Shown here piece by piece: positions 1-8,355 of a stretch of DNA of 64,000 nucleotides. The position numbers were made by a program, and so were the translations under genes. The notes under the pieces are model-generated. The model saw only the letters and a list, made by a program, of their open reading frames with translations, was not told where the DNA came from and ran no database searches. Where the stretch lies: contig JBCBBH010000003.1 in the NCBI GenBank assembly GCA_038531945.1, forward strand, positions 620,001-684,000, read 5' to 3'. Source of the DNA: CALBPI01 sp038531945 (GTDB lineage: Bacteria > Pseudomonadota > Gammaproteobacteria > Steroidobacterales > Woeseiaceae). Every line of letters starts with the position of its first letter. Position 1 is the stretch's first letter.

Positions 1-74
1 TGTCGCGCCACTCACACGCCTTTGCCGGTGCTGCAATAGTGATGTGCGCGACGCTGATGCTGGTCGGATTGTAA
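1..74 (+). CDS. C-terminal fragment of a membrane protein
   Basis: The window opens inside a reading frame (codons from position 3) that ends at TAA 72-74. The last 23 residues read as SRHSH followed by a hydrophobic run ending in LMLVGL, which looks like a final transmembrane helix. It ends 33 bp before the next start codon, so it may be the upstream gene of the same transcript. The family cannot be identified from so little, and the call could be wrong because a short open stretch at a window edge is weak evidence. Confidence 0.35.
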   Translation, partial: SRHSHAFAGAAIVMCATLMLVGL

Positions 75-107
75 CGGCTCCCAAAAGGGGGCTTCGGGGA
101 GAGGGGA

Positions 108-1481
108 ATGGCACGATTTCGAATGCCGCACACGCTGACATTGCTGTTCAGCCTGATCGTTGTCGCATGGGTGGCGACCTGGCTGGTGCCAGCCGGGCAG
201 TTTGAAACCAGTACCAATTCGCACGGGCGCGAGGTAGTTGTTCCCGGTACGTTTGAATATCTGGAGGACGCGAAGCCACCCTCCGCATTGAACATTCTTC
301 TGGTGATTCCGCGCGCGCTGGGTGAAGCCCAAGGCATCATCTTCTTCTTGTTCATCGTCGGCGGCGCACTGTCGATCCTGCGCGCCAGTGGCGCGTTGGA
401 TGCCGGAATGGGCGGACTGCTGCGCAGTACCGGCAGCCGTCCTGCGGTGCTGATTCTGATCGGGATGCTCGCGTTTACCATCGGTTCGTCCACTATCGGC
501 ATGGCGGAGGAATACATTCCGCTTACGGCGGTCTTGATGGGGTTGTGCGTCGCGATGCGCATGGACGTGGTCGCGGCGATCGGGATCATGGTGGTTGGAT
601 ACTCGATCGGTTTCGGCGCCGCCGCACTGAATCCGTTCACCGTTTTGGTGGCTCAGGAGGTCGCCGGGTTGGAACCGACCAGTGGAGCCGGTTTCCGTAT
701 GGCGATGACGGTACCTTTTTTTATCCTTGGCTACTGGCATGTCTATCGCTATGCCCGTCGAGTTCGTGCGGACGCGAGTGCATCACTGGTCGCCGATGTG
801 CCGGCGGCGCAACCGCCTCAGCCGAGTGATGAAGTACCGATGACCGGGACTCGGCGCGTCATTTTGTTGCTGACGTTGGCGACGCTCGGTCTGCTGGTGT
901 GGGGCATCAAGACCCACCAGTGGTATTTCACCGAATTGGGTGCGGCTTTCGTCGGTTTCGCGTTGCTCGTGGGGCTGGTTGCGCGCATGTCGATCGACGA
1001 TATCGCGAAACGTTTTATCGAGGGTGCGTCGGAGTTGACAGGTACCGCGCTTCTCATCGGCTTCGCGCGTGGCATAGAGTTGATGCTAAGCGACGGACAG
1101 GTACTTCATACGATCGTCAATTCACTCGCACAACCGCTAGGTGAGTTGGGCAGCATGTTCTCGGCGGTGGCGATGCTGTTTATTCAGAGCCTCCTGAACC
1201 TCTTTGTGCCGTCGGGTTCTGGACAAGCGTACGTCACGATGCCGATCATGGGTCCGATTGGCGATCTCGTTGGTGTGTCGCGGCAGGTGGCCGTATTGGC
1301 TTATCAAATGGGCGATGGTTTTATGAACGCGATCGTTCCGACCAATGCCGTACTGATGGGTATCCTTGGTATTGCGGGTATACCTTACAGTCGTTGGTTC
1401 CGTTTTATCGCACCTCTGATGCTGCAGTTTCTCGCTGTCGGATGCGTCGTATTGATGATTGCGGTGGCGATTGGTTACTAG
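108..1481 (+). CDS. YfcC-family / C4-dicarboxylate-type membrane carrier
   Basis: A 457-residue, very hydrophobic protein with about 11-12 predicted membrane helices. It has the YfcC/DcuC-like layout: an N-terminal helix ending in TWLVPAGQFE, a central G-rich SSTIGMAEEYIPLTAV segment, and a C-terminal repeat with NLFVPSGSGQAYVTMPIMGP. The VPSGSG(Q/K)A motif and the overall length fit the YfcC family of inner-membrane carriers, whose substrates (C4-dicarboxylates, peptides or amino acids) are poorly defined. The ATG at 108 follows a strong purine-rich ribosome site (GGGGAGAGGGGA). The substrate is not inferable. The gene ends 31 bp before the thiamine riboswitch but is not obviously part of that regulon. 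Confidence 0.8.
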   Translation: MARFRMPHTLTLLFSLIVVAWVATWLVPAGQFETSTNSHGREVVVPGTFEYLEDAKPPSALNILLVIPRALGEAQGIIFFLFIVGGALSILRASGALDAGMGGLLRSTGSRPAVLILIGMLAFTIGSSTIGMAEEYIPLTAVLMGLCVAMRMDVVAAIGIMVVGYSIGFGAAALNPFTVLVAQEVAGLEPTSGAGFRMAMTVPFFILGYWHVYRYARRVRADASASLVADVPAAQPPQPSDEVPMTGTRRVILLLTLATLGLLVWGIKTHQWYFTELGAAFVGFALLVGLVARMSIDDIAKRFIEGASELTGTALLIGFARGIELMLSDGQVLHTIVNSLAQPLGELGSMFSAVAMLFIQSLLNLFVPSGSGQAYVTMPIMGPIGDLVGVSRQVAVLAYQMGDGFMNAIVPTNAVLMGILGIAGIPYSRWFRFIAPLMLQFLAVGCVVLMIAVAIGY

Positions 1482-1511
1482 CGCACACACTGCCAAAATG
1501 CGTTACGCTAT

Positions 1512-1602
1512 CAGCTCACCGGGGGTGGCTATGGCCTGAGATGCGGCATGCACCGCGAACCCTTAAGACCTGATCCGGATAATGCCGGCGTAGGGAGTGC
1601 TG
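1512..1602 (+). promoter_or_regulatory. TPP riboswitch (THI element)
   Basis: The stretch contains the hallmark blocks of the thiamine pyrophosphate aptamer in order: GGGGGTGGC (1521-1529), CTGAGA (1536-1541), a small variable helix GCGG/CCGC (1543-1556), ACCCTTAAGACCTGATC (1559-1575), then CGGATAATGCCGGCG and TAGGGAG (1576-1597). The terminal GGGAG (1593-1597) lies 7 nt before ATG 1605, so the conserved 3' strand itself provides the Shine-Dalgarno of the next gene. No intrinsic terminator follows. This suggests TPP binding blocks translation initiation, the usual mode in gammaproteobacteria. Confidence 0.95.
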
Positions 1603-1604
1603 TC

Positions 1605-3740
1605 ATGCATCAATTCAGTCTGCGCGCGTCTGTCGCGTTATCGGCCCTCGCGTGTGCCAACGTAAGTGCCCAATCCAGTGATCCAACGTTTGTGCCGATT
1701 GACGAAATCGTCATCGCCGGTTCGTTAACCGAGAAAAAGTTGGATGAAATTCCCGCGAGTATCGCCGTGATCGATCGTGAGTCGATCAATCGATCTACCG
1801 CAACGCACTTCGAGCAGCTAGGGCTGCGGGTCGCCAACTTGAACTTCGCTGGCGGCAGTAATCGAGCGCGATATTTTCAAATTCGCGGTATCGGTGAACG
1901 CAGTCAGTACGAAGGGGCACCCAATCCTTCGGTTGGCTTCATTATCGACGATGTCGATTTTTCAGCCATCGGTGGCGTCTCGTCGACCTGGGATCTTGAG
2001 CGTGTGGAAGTCCTGCGTGGCCCGCAGGCGACGCGTTATGGCGCCAATGCCCTGGCTGGCATTGTGTATCTGCAGAGCGTTGCGCCGAGCGACATTTTCG
2101 ATAGCCGCATACGACTGCAAACCGGTAACGATGGTCTGACGGATATTGCAGCTGCCGCTGGCGGTCCGTTGACCGACACGCTCGGCTACCGGGTCGCTGT
2201 TCACCGGACGGAGCAAAATGGGTTCCGCGACAATGTCTTCCTCGGAACGGATGATACGAACGGTCGTGACGAAACGAGCGCTCGATTGCGCCTCCGCTGG
2301 GCGCCTTCCGACGCGACCGTGGTTGATGCGACTGCCTGGTATGCCGACTTTGATAACGGCTATGATGCCTTCGCACTCGACAATGGCTTTACGACGTTTT
2401 CGGATACGCCAGGTCGGGATGCGCAACGCACGCGCGCCCTCAGCTTGCGCGCATCCCACGAATTGAATCCCGCGGTGACTGTGACGAGCGTCAGTGGCTA
2501 CGCACGCTCGAACATCGAGTTCAGTTTCGATGCGGATTGGGGGAATCAGGCCTACTGGGAGACGTTCTTTGCGGCGCCGGACGATGCGCCGTTCGCTGCG
2601 GACTACGATTTTTTCTCGCGCCGCGATCGTGTGCGTGAAACGGTCAATCAAGAGATACGCTTGCAGTCCGGCGATGAGGGTCGGTGGTTCGCAGATACGA
2701 CGGAATGGGTTATCGGACTGTACGCGCTGCGTCTGCGCGAGTCGCTCGATACGTTTGATAGTGGCATTTTCACCGATGGGAGTTTCGCCCCGTCATTGGC
2801 TGTGCGGACTTCGGCAAGTGACTATGCGGCAACCAGTCTGTCCGGCTTCGGCGAACTGAATATTGCCCTGTCATCACAAGACACGTTGTCGCTCGGTGCG
2901 CGACTGGAGCGCCGTAACATCGACTACAGCGACAGCGCGGGACTTGACGTGTCGCCGGACGAATCGGCGATCGGCGGTCATATTCGCTGGTTGCGCGCAT
3001 TCGATGATACCTGGTCCGGCTACGTCGGTTTGTCGCGTGGGTTCCGGCTTGGTGGTTTCAACCTCGGTGAAGTACCTGACGGCCGGCGTGAGTTCGACGC
3101 AGAGTTCCTTTGGAATCTGGAGGGTGGCGTGAGGCGGTCCGGCGACGCGCTGAGCTGGGGGCTGTCGGTGTTCTATGCTGAAAGAGACGACCAGCAGGTG
3201 GATACCTCGTTTCAACTGGATCCGGCTGACCCATCCACGTTCGTGTTTTTCGTGGACAACGCAGCCAGCGGGCGTAATTTTGGGCTGGAGTTCGATGCGC
3301 GTTGGCAGGCCAATGCCAATTGGTCGGCTTTCGGCACTTTGGGGTTGTTGCGTGCTGAGTTTGATGAGTTTGTGTCCCCGGAAGTCGATCTAACCGGACG
3401 GGATCAGGCTCACGCACCGCGTTACACGGCGGCCGTCGGCATCGAGTGGCGAGGTGACGACGGATGGTTCGCACGCACCGACATAACCGCCAAGGACGAG
3501 TTCTTTTTCTCTAACAGTCACGATCAGCGCGCGCGAGCTCAGACGATCGCGAATGCGCAGGCAGGCTACGCCGGCGATCGGTGGCGCGTTACACTTTGGT
3601 CCAGGAACTTGTTCGACGAGCGTTACGCGACGCGGGGATTTTTCTTCGGCAACGAACCGCCCGATTTCGCGGCGACCGAGTACCGAAGGCTGGGCGACCC
3701 TCGTCAATACGGTCTGACTTTCGAGTGGTTTTACGAATGA
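1605..3740 (+). CDS. TonB-dependent outer-membrane receptor, thiamine-regulated (Omr1-like)
   Basis: A 711-residue TonB-dependent receptor. The N-terminus MHQFSLRASVALSALACANVSAQ is a signal peptide. A TonB-box-like stretch (DEIVIAGS) and a plug domain with IRGIGERSQ and a VEVLRGPQATRYGANALAGIVYL block follow, then a long beta-barrel ending in an aromatic residue pair (EWFYE). An in-frame ATG at 1548 lies inside the riboswitch. The start chosen is 1605, which has GGGAG at 7 nt and gives the signal peptide directly. Riboswitch control plus the following thiamine genes argue that the ligand is thiamine or a derivative taken up across the outer membrane. Receptors in this position have been called Omr1 in comparative-genomics work on thiamine regulons. 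Substrate is inference. Confidence 0.9.
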   Translation: MHQFSLRASVALSALACANVSAQSSDPTFVPIDEIVIAGSLTEKKLDEIPASIAVIDRESINRSTATHFEQLGLRVANLNFAGGSNRARYFQIRGIGERSQYEGAPNPSVGFIIDDVDFSAIGGVSSTWDLERVEVLRGPQATRYGANALAGIVYLQSVAPSDIFDSRIRLQTGNDGLTDIAAAAGGPLTDTLGYRVAVHRTEQNGFRDNVFLGTDDTNGRDETSARLRLRWAPSDATVVDATAWYADFDNGYDAFALDNGFTTFSDTPGRDAQRTRALSLRASHELNPAVTVTSVSGYARSNIEFSFDADWGNQAYWETFFAAPDDAPFAADYDFFSRRDRVRETVNQEIRLQSGDEGRWFADTTEWVIGLYALRLRESLDTFDSGIFTDGSFAPSLAVRTSASDYAATSLSGFGELNIALSSQDTLSLGARLERRNIDYSDSAGLDVSPDESAIGGHIRWLRAFDDTWSGYVGLSRGFRLGGFNLGEVPDGRREFDAEFLWNLEGGVRRSGDALSWGLSVFYAERDDQQVDTSFQLDPADPSTFVFFVDNAASGRNFGLEFDARWQANANWSAFGTLGLLRAEFDEFVSPEVDLTGRDQAHAPRYTAAVGIEWRGDDGWFARTDITAKDEFFFSNSHDQRARAQTIANAQAGYAGDRWRVTLWSRNLFDERYATRGFFFGNEPPDFAATEYRRLGDPRQYGLTFEWFYE

Positions 3741-3982
3741 CGACACTTTCCGCACGCGTTGACGTTTCTCTGTATCCGTTGACTGAAGACTATATCCCTC
3801 CGATTGATTCGGTGATTGCGCGTTTTCAAAGCTACGACGACATTGAAGTGGTCACGAATCGAATGAGCACTCAGCTTACCGGCGACTACGATCGGCTTAT
3901 GCAGGTGTTGGCGCAGGAGATGAAGTCGTCATTGCTTGCCGGCAAAGCGGTGTTCGTCCTGAAGGTTCTTTCCGTCCCTTAG
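3737..3982 (+). CDS. YkoF-like thiamine/HMP-binding protein, single domain
   Basis: An 81-residue soluble protein starting at the ATG of an ATGA overlap with the receptor gene (3737-3740). The sequence (RVDVSLYPLTEDYIPPID ... FQSYDDIEVVTNRMSTQLTGDYDRLMQVLAQEM ... KAVFVLKVLSV) matches the pattern of the YkoF/MTH1187-type ferredoxin-like fold that binds thiamine or hydroxymethylpyrimidine: VSLYPL strand, a middle TQLTGD loop and a final hydrophobic strand. No signal peptide is visible, so it probably acts in the cytoplasm, perhaps handing substrate between PnuT and the kinase. The family call rests on pattern memory and on context; the function is inference. Confidence 0.65.
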   Translation: MTTLSARVDVSLYPLTEDYIPPIDSVIARFQSYDDIEVVTNRMSTQLTGDYDRLMQVLAQEMKSSLLAGKAVFVLKVLSVP

Positions 3983-3987
3983 GCACA

Positions 3988-4638
3988 ATGGATGCCTTGC
4001 CCGGTCAGACCGACAGTTCCGGAGATGTGCTGAGCTGGATGACGTCTTTACTCAGTCAGATCATGGCGACCTCCTTGTTGGAGTACATCGCCGTTGCACT
4101 CGCGATAGCCTATCTCCTGCTGGCGATTCGTCAGTCTATCTGGTGTTGGCCTTGTGCCCTCGTGAGTACAGCTATCTACATTTATCTGTTCTACGACGTG
4201 GCGCTGCTTTCGGAAAGTGCACTGAACGTGTTTTATCTCGTGATGGCGATTTACGGCTGGTGGCAGTGGCAGCAGGGGTCCGAGTCTCGACCCGGTACAT
4301 TGCTGATATCGCGACTCGCACTGAAATGGCATCTGGCGGCGCTGGCGTTGGTCGCCGTTTTGGTGTGGGTGACAGGCACTCAAATGCGGCAGCATACCCA
4401 AGCAGACTTTCCTTACCTGGATGCGGCGACCACTTGGTCGGCGGTTTGGGCAACTTGGTTGACCACGCGGAAGGTCCTTGAGAATTGGTACTACTGGCTG
4501 GTCATTGATTTCGTATCGATCGGTTTGTTCGCGCATAAGGGACTAATTTTGACCGCTGCGTTGTTTGCTTTGTATGTGGTGCTGGTGGTGGTCGGATTGC
4601 GGATCTGGACACGAAGTTATCGGGCGCAGACGAGGTGA
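3988..4638 (+). CDS. pnuT: PnuC-family thiamine transporter PnuT
   Basis: A 216-residue inner-membrane protein with about seven hydrophobic helices and the PnuC-family signature region: a WCWPCALVSTAIYIYLFYDVALLSESALNVFYLVMAIYG segment (here split over 4141-4260) running into YGWWQWQ, and a later NWYYWLVIDFVSIGLF helix. Other PnuC members carry nicotinamide riboside; those inside thiamine operons are named PnuT and perform facilitated thiamine uptake driven by phosphorylation inside the cell. The start at 3988 lies 5 bp after the YkoF-like stop; an internal ATG at 4039 is possible. It overlaps the downstream kinase by 4 bp (GTGA). Confidence 0.85.
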   Translation: MDALPGQTDSSGDVLSWMTSLLSQIMATSLLEYIAVALAIAYLLLAIRQSIWCWPCALVSTAIYIYLFYDVALLSESALNVFYLVMAIYGWWQWQQGSESRPGTLLISRLALKWHLAALALVAVLVWVTGTQMRQHTQADFPYLDAATTWSAVWATWLTTRKVLENWYYWLVIDFVSIGLFAHKGLILTAALFALYVVLVVVGLRIWTRSYRAQTR

Positions 4639-5387
4639 TCGAGCACGCTGAGTATCCGGAGGATTTGGTCCACAGTCTGTTGGGCGCAACCACTCGGGTC
4701 GTAGCGGTGCTCGATTCTGAGCGCAATCATGTGTGGCGGGTTCGCTGTGGCACTGACGATCTCGTGGTCCGACTGTCTGGTAAACGGCCACCAAAGCCAA
4801 TCGTCGATTTCGAGCGTTCGATTGCAATGCAAACGGTGGCGGCTAGCTATAGGCTGGCGCCACCAGTGATTGCCTTCGATGTCGATCACGAGCTCTCGAT
4901 CACTGAGTACGTCGATTCGGACCTTGGGACGATGGGCGAACAGGCATTCACGGAACAATTGGATTTGATCGTGCCTGTGCTTCGATCGCTGCATGCGGTG
5001 CCGACTGATGGATTGCCAACGGGTCCAACAGATCTGCAGATATTCGAGGGTTACGGTGTATCGGTTGATGAACTACCGAGTGAAATTGCGCCTTCGATGA
5101 GGTGGGATACATCGACGCATGTTGTCTGCCACCACGATGTGAACATGCGAAACGTGCGGCGCGCGCAGCGTACCGTATTGATCGATTGGGAATATTCTCG
5201 ATGCGCCGATCCGCTCCATGAGCTTGCGGTGCTCGCCAAAAATCTTGAGCTATCAGATAGGCAGGGAGCGGCGTTGCTCGAACGATATTTCGGTCCGACG
5301 GTCGACTCGCTAGTGCGGGAGCGCTTCAAAGTGTACCGACGCCGAGCTGGACTCTGGTTTGCGCTCTGGTCGAAACGCTACCAGTGA
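4635..5387 (+). CDS. thiK: Thiamine-kinase-like phosphotransferase (APH/choline kinase fold)
   Basis: A 250-residue protein with the aminoglycoside-phosphotransferase/choline-kinase signatures: catalytic loop HHDVNMRN (HxDxxxxN) and the metal-binding IDWEYS. It starts at GTG 4635 in a GTGA overlap with pnuT. Placed last in a TPP-riboswitch operon, it most likely phosphorylates thiamine to thiamine monophosphate and so traps thiamine entering through PnuT; related folds act on choline or aminoglycosides. Kinase identity is from motif and context. The gene converges on gloB, with the two 3' ends overlapping by 10 bp. Confidence 0.75.
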   Translation: MIEHAEYPEDLVHSLLGATTRVVAVLDSERNHVWRVRCGTDDLVVRLSGKRPPKPIVDFERSIAMQTVAASYRLAPPVIAFDVDHELSITEYVDSDLGTMGEQAFTEQLDLIVPVLRSLHAVPTDGLPTGPTDLQIFEGYGVSVDELPSEIAPSMRWDTSTHVVCHHDVNMRNVRRAQRTVLIDWEYSRCADPLHELAVLAKNLELSDRQGAALLERYFGPTVDSLVRERFKVYRRRAGLWFALWSKRYQ

Positions 5388-6169
5388 TTGCGTAGCTCAC
5401 GCAGCTTCAGAAATACTGTTTTAGGACTCGGGTTTGCAGGCAGATCGGGGAATCGCTCGCGCAACCTGTGAATCACCGTGGGTTCCTCCAGTCGAAGGAA
5501 AGTGTTGATCGCGCGTTCCTCGCCGAGCGTTAACACCATATCCGGCGATGCGACTTGTGCCTCGGCTGACGCCACAAGCCGAGCTGCCGCTTGATTGTCA
5601 GGCTCGCGATCCAGCGTGAATTGCAGGTTGCCGCTGAGGTACTCATGGCCGGGATAGAGTCGAGTCGCATCGGACAATTTTGAAAGTTGCTGGTCGAAGG
5701 TATCGTACAGCGTCTCAACATCGCCGCCATTGTGGCAGTTGCCTGCGCCTGCGTTGAACAAGGTGTCCCCGCTGAACAGGGCCGGTTCGTCGGAATGCGA
5801 CAACAAACACAGGTGACACATCGTGTGGCCGGGTGTATCCATGCACTCGAGTTCCACCGTCTTCCCAACGCGCACGACGTCGCCAGCGCTGAGACCAACA
5901 TCAATACCACGAATTTTTTTTCCGGCAGCGTGGTGCGCCAACAGCTTTGCGCCGGTGGCCGATATCAGTCCTTTGTTGCCGCCAATATGGTCGGGGTGCT
6001 CATGCGTGTTGAGAACCTGTGTGATGGTCCAACCGTGCTTATCCGCGATTGCCAGGCACTGACGGAAATCGAGCGGATCGATCGCCAGTGCTTCGCCACT
6101 CTCAGGACACGCGACGAGATAGTTGAAGTTGCGGTAGTCGTTTGCGACCCAGACTTGTTCGACAAGCAT
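5378..6169 (-). CDS. gloB: Hydroxyacylglutathione hydrolase (glyoxalase II)
   Basis: A 263-residue metallo-beta-lactamase-fold enzyme with the glyoxalase II set of metal ligands: THEHPDH (HxHxDH), DTPGHTMCH, FSGDTLFNAGAGNCHNG and YPGHEYLSGNL. It hydrolyses S-lactoylglutathione to lactate and glutathione in the methylglyoxal detoxification pathway, in the cytoplasm. An upstream in-frame ATG exists at 6202, but ATG 6169 starts the fold (MLVEQVWVANDYRNFNY), follows the upstream gene's stop by 4 bp and has GGAG about 8 nt upstream, so 6169 was chosen. It is probably cotranscribed with the preceding amidohydrolase gene. Confidence 0.88.
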   Translation of the reverse strand: MLVEQVWVANDYRNFNYLVACPESGEALAIDPLDFRQCLAIADKHGWTITQVLNTHEHPDHIGGNKGLISATGAKLLAHHAAGKKIRGIDVGLSAGDVVRVGKTVELECMDTPGHTMCHLCLLSHSDEPALFSGDTLFNAGAGNCHNGGDVETLYDTFDQQLSKLSDATRLYPGHEYLSGNLQFTLDREPDNQAAARLVASAEAQVASPDMVLTLGEERAINTFLRLEEPTVIHRLRERFPDLPANPSPKTVFLKLRELRNHW

Positions 6170-6173
6170 TGTG

Positions 6174-7847
6174 TTACTCCGCCGCGTAAACCTGTTTGCC
6201 ACCTACCCACGTTTCGAGTGTTTTGATCTGCCAAATCTCTTCGGCAGGAATCTCGAAGTAGTCCCGGTCAGTGACAATAAAGTCCGCCCACATTCCTGGC
6301 GTGAGTTGACCGATTCGATCGCCTTGCCCCACCGATCGACTCGCCCAGATGGTGAACGCAGCAAGCGTTTGCTCGCGACTCAATGCCTGGTCGGGAAACC
6401 AGCCGCTTGGCGGCTTACCGTTTTTGCCTTGTCGTGTCACCGCTGCGAACAAACCGTCAAACATCTCGGGTTTCTCCACAGGAAAATCCGAGCCGGCGGC
6501 CATCTTGACGCCATTGCCCAGCATGCGCTGCCAAGCGTAAGCGCCGAGAATTCTCTGACTCCCGACTCGATCTTCGGCCATATTCATATCGCTAGTCGCA
6601 TGCGTCGGCTGAAACGACGCAACCACATCGAGCGATTTGAAACGCGGGATATCCTGCAGCGTCACCACTTGTGCGTGTTCGATGCGATCGTTGAATCCGG
6701 TCTCACCGGCTTCACGGACTGCCTCGAAGGCATCGAGAACGGTTTGGTTGGCGGCGTCACCAATAGCGTGAATGTTTGCGGCGAACCCTTTCTGGTGCGC
6801 AGCGCTGATGTAGCCGGCCATCGTTTCGGTGTCGGCGAACAGCAGGCCAAGATTGTCGGGATCATCGGTGTACGGTTGGATCATAGCGGCCCCTCGGCTC
6901 CCGAGTGCGCCATCCGCGTACAGTTTGACGCTCGTCACCTCGAAAAGATCATTCGCATAGCCGGTAATCGGTGCATCAAAGTCTTGCAAGACCGGCACAC
7001 CACCCAACATTGCAGAGACCCGAATCGGCATTTCGCCAGCGTCGGCGAGACTCTTGTAAAGTGCAACTTCCAGCGTGGTCACCCCTGCGTCGTGCACTCC
7101 GGTGATGCCGAGACTGGCCAGCTCTTCCATGGCGGTCTTCAGATAGTCGCGTTGCACTGATTCCGGCGGTTCAGGCACAACCGCGTTGACGATACCCATC
7201 GCCGAGTCGACCAGAACGCCGGTTGCAGCGCCCGTATCGTCGCGGACGATCACACCACCCATCGGATTGGGGGTGTCGCTGTTGATACCGGCAAGTTCTA
7301 ACGCCTTACTGTTGGCCCACGCCGCGTGTCCGTCGATGCGATTCAGGAAAACAGGCCGATCGGCCACTACAGCGTCGATGTCCTCGCGTGTCGGGAATCG
7401 ATTCTCCTCCCACAAGACCTGGTTCCAACCTCGGCCCAGAAGCCATTGGTCCTCGTCATCGAGCGTCGACTCGAATGCAGCGATTCGGCTGAGTGTGGTG
7501 TCGAGGCTTGTGACGCCCGCAACATCCAGGGTTTTGCGAAGCTTGCCGAGGCTTGAGACGTGACCATGAGCATCGATCAATCCGGGCAGCACCGTCTTAC
7601 CCTGCACATCGAGGGTCTGCTCGATGGAGTAGTTGGCGGCGAGGTTTGCGTCCCCGATGGCGATCACGCGACCATCGTCGATGATCATTGTACTGAAGGT
7701 CTTCAGAGATTCGTCTTCGATCGTGTAGCCCGTCGCATTAACAACGGCGAGCTCAGCCTTCGGTAGCGTGACGGTCGCGTCACGCTGGCAGGCCGCTAGT
7801 GTGAGTGTGAGTGCTGAAAGGACCAGCAACCTCAAAGTACGTGTCAT
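6174..7847 (-). CDS. Lipoprotein amidohydrolase, YtcJ-like (Amidohydro_3)
   Basis: A 557-residue protein starting at ATG 7847 in an ATGA overlap with the upstream gene. The N-terminus MTRTLRLLVLSALTLTLAAC has a clear lipobox (LAAC), so it should be a periplasmic or outer-membrane lipoprotein. Metal-dependent amidohydrolase features are visible: LPGLIDAHGH, a KLYADGALGSRGA segment, NIHAIGDAAN and AAGSDFPVE, with a C-terminal beta-sandwich strand ADFIVTDRDYF. YtcJ-type proteins hydrolyse C-N bonds of amides or cyclic imides, but substrates are mostly unknown. A second in-frame ATG at 7886 would bury the signal peptide and was not used. Confidence 0.85.
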   Translation of the reverse strand: MTRTLRLLVLSALTLTLAACQRDATVTLPKAELAVVNATGYTIEDESLKTFSTMIIDDGRVIAIGDANLAANYSIEQTLDVQGKTVLPGLIDAHGHVSSLGKLRKTLDVAGVTSLDTTLSRIAAFESTLDDEDQWLLGRGWNQVLWEENRFPTREDIDAVVADRPVFLNRIDGHAAWANSKALELAGINSDTPNPMGGVIVRDDTGAATGVLVDSAMGIVNAVVPEPPESVQRDYLKTAMEELASLGITGVHDAGVTTLEVALYKSLADAGEMPIRVSAMLGGVPVLQDFDAPITGYANDLFEVTSVKLYADGALGSRGAAMIQPYTDDPDNLGLLFADTETMAGYISAAHQKGFAANIHAIGDAANQTVLDAFEAVREAGETGFNDRIEHAQVVTLQDIPRFKSLDVVASFQPTHATSDMNMAEDRVGSQRILGAYAWQRMLGNGVKMAAGSDFPVEKPEMFDGLFAAVTRQGKNGKPPSGWFPDQALSREQTLAAFTIWASRSVGQGDRIGQLTPGMWADFIVTDRDYFEIPAEEIWQIKTLETWVGGKQVYAAE

Positions 7848-8311
7848 TCCGGAACCCTCGTCGCCTGCCAGGCAACAGCCCGCCAATGCGAGTCGGTCAA
7901 TCGAAACGTGCCGGTGTTCAAATAGTAACTTGGCTCAGTCGTCGCATCGCCCTGCGGTGTTGCAACGAGTGTGAACGCGACGACTGCCATATCGCCGTAA
8001 AGTCGGATGTCGACATCATCCGCCGTGTAAACCACCTCCGGCGGCGTATCGGAGGGCGTGTCATCCATCGTGCCAAGTATCTGCGCTTTGGTCGTCCGAC
8101 TTCCGGCAGACGAGGTGTAGACGAGACCGTCATCCCAAAACCGTTCATGGACGCTGCGGTCACCACGACTTGCTCCGGCCAGAAACGTATTGAGCAACTC
8201 AGCCAATACAGTGGCTTGATCGGTGTCCGTCGACTCGGCGTGCAGCGCCGTCGAAACGGCGCAAGCGAATGACAGTGACAACAGTAAGTGCGACCAGCGC
8301 TTCATCAACAT
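7844..8311 (-). CDS. Exported NTF2-like (DUF4440/SnoaL-type) protein
   Basis: About 155 residues starting at ATG 8311 (GGAG 7 nt upstream; a second ATG lies 6 nt further in). The N-terminus MLMKRWSHLLLSLSFACAVSTALHAES is a signal peptide. The mature part has the cone-shaped NTF2 pattern: a long first helix (TVLAELLNTFLAGASRGD), FWDDGLVYTSSAG, a middle VDIRLYGDMAVVAFTLVA strand and a final WRAVAWQATRV strand. DUF4440 proteins of this type are often annotated as nuclear-transport-factor-2-like and can be binding proteins or enzymes; no catalytic residue can be assigned. It overlaps the amidohydrolase by 4 bp, so the two are probably one operon. Confidence 0.7.
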   Translation of the reverse strand: MLMKRWSHLLLSLSFACAVSTALHAESTDTDQATVLAELLNTFLAGASRGDRSVHERFWDDGLVYTSSAGSRTTKAQILGTMDDTPSDTPPEVVYTADDVDIRLYGDMAVVAFTLVATPQGDATTEPSYYLNTGTFRLTDSHWRAVAWQATRVPE

Positions 8312-8355
8312 GCAGGATCTCCAAAGTTCTGACGTTAGAGCATACACTGTGTGAC

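Noticed and set aside
1548..1604. An in-frame ATG at 1548 as the receptor start
   Set aside because: It lies inside the riboswitch aptamer, has no ribosome site and would put 19 extra residues before the signal peptide. ATG 1605 fits better.
6171..7160. A 329-residue + strand frame inside the amidohydrolase gene
   Set aside because: The - strand protein has lipobox, HxH and Asp motifs, so this is a shadow frame.
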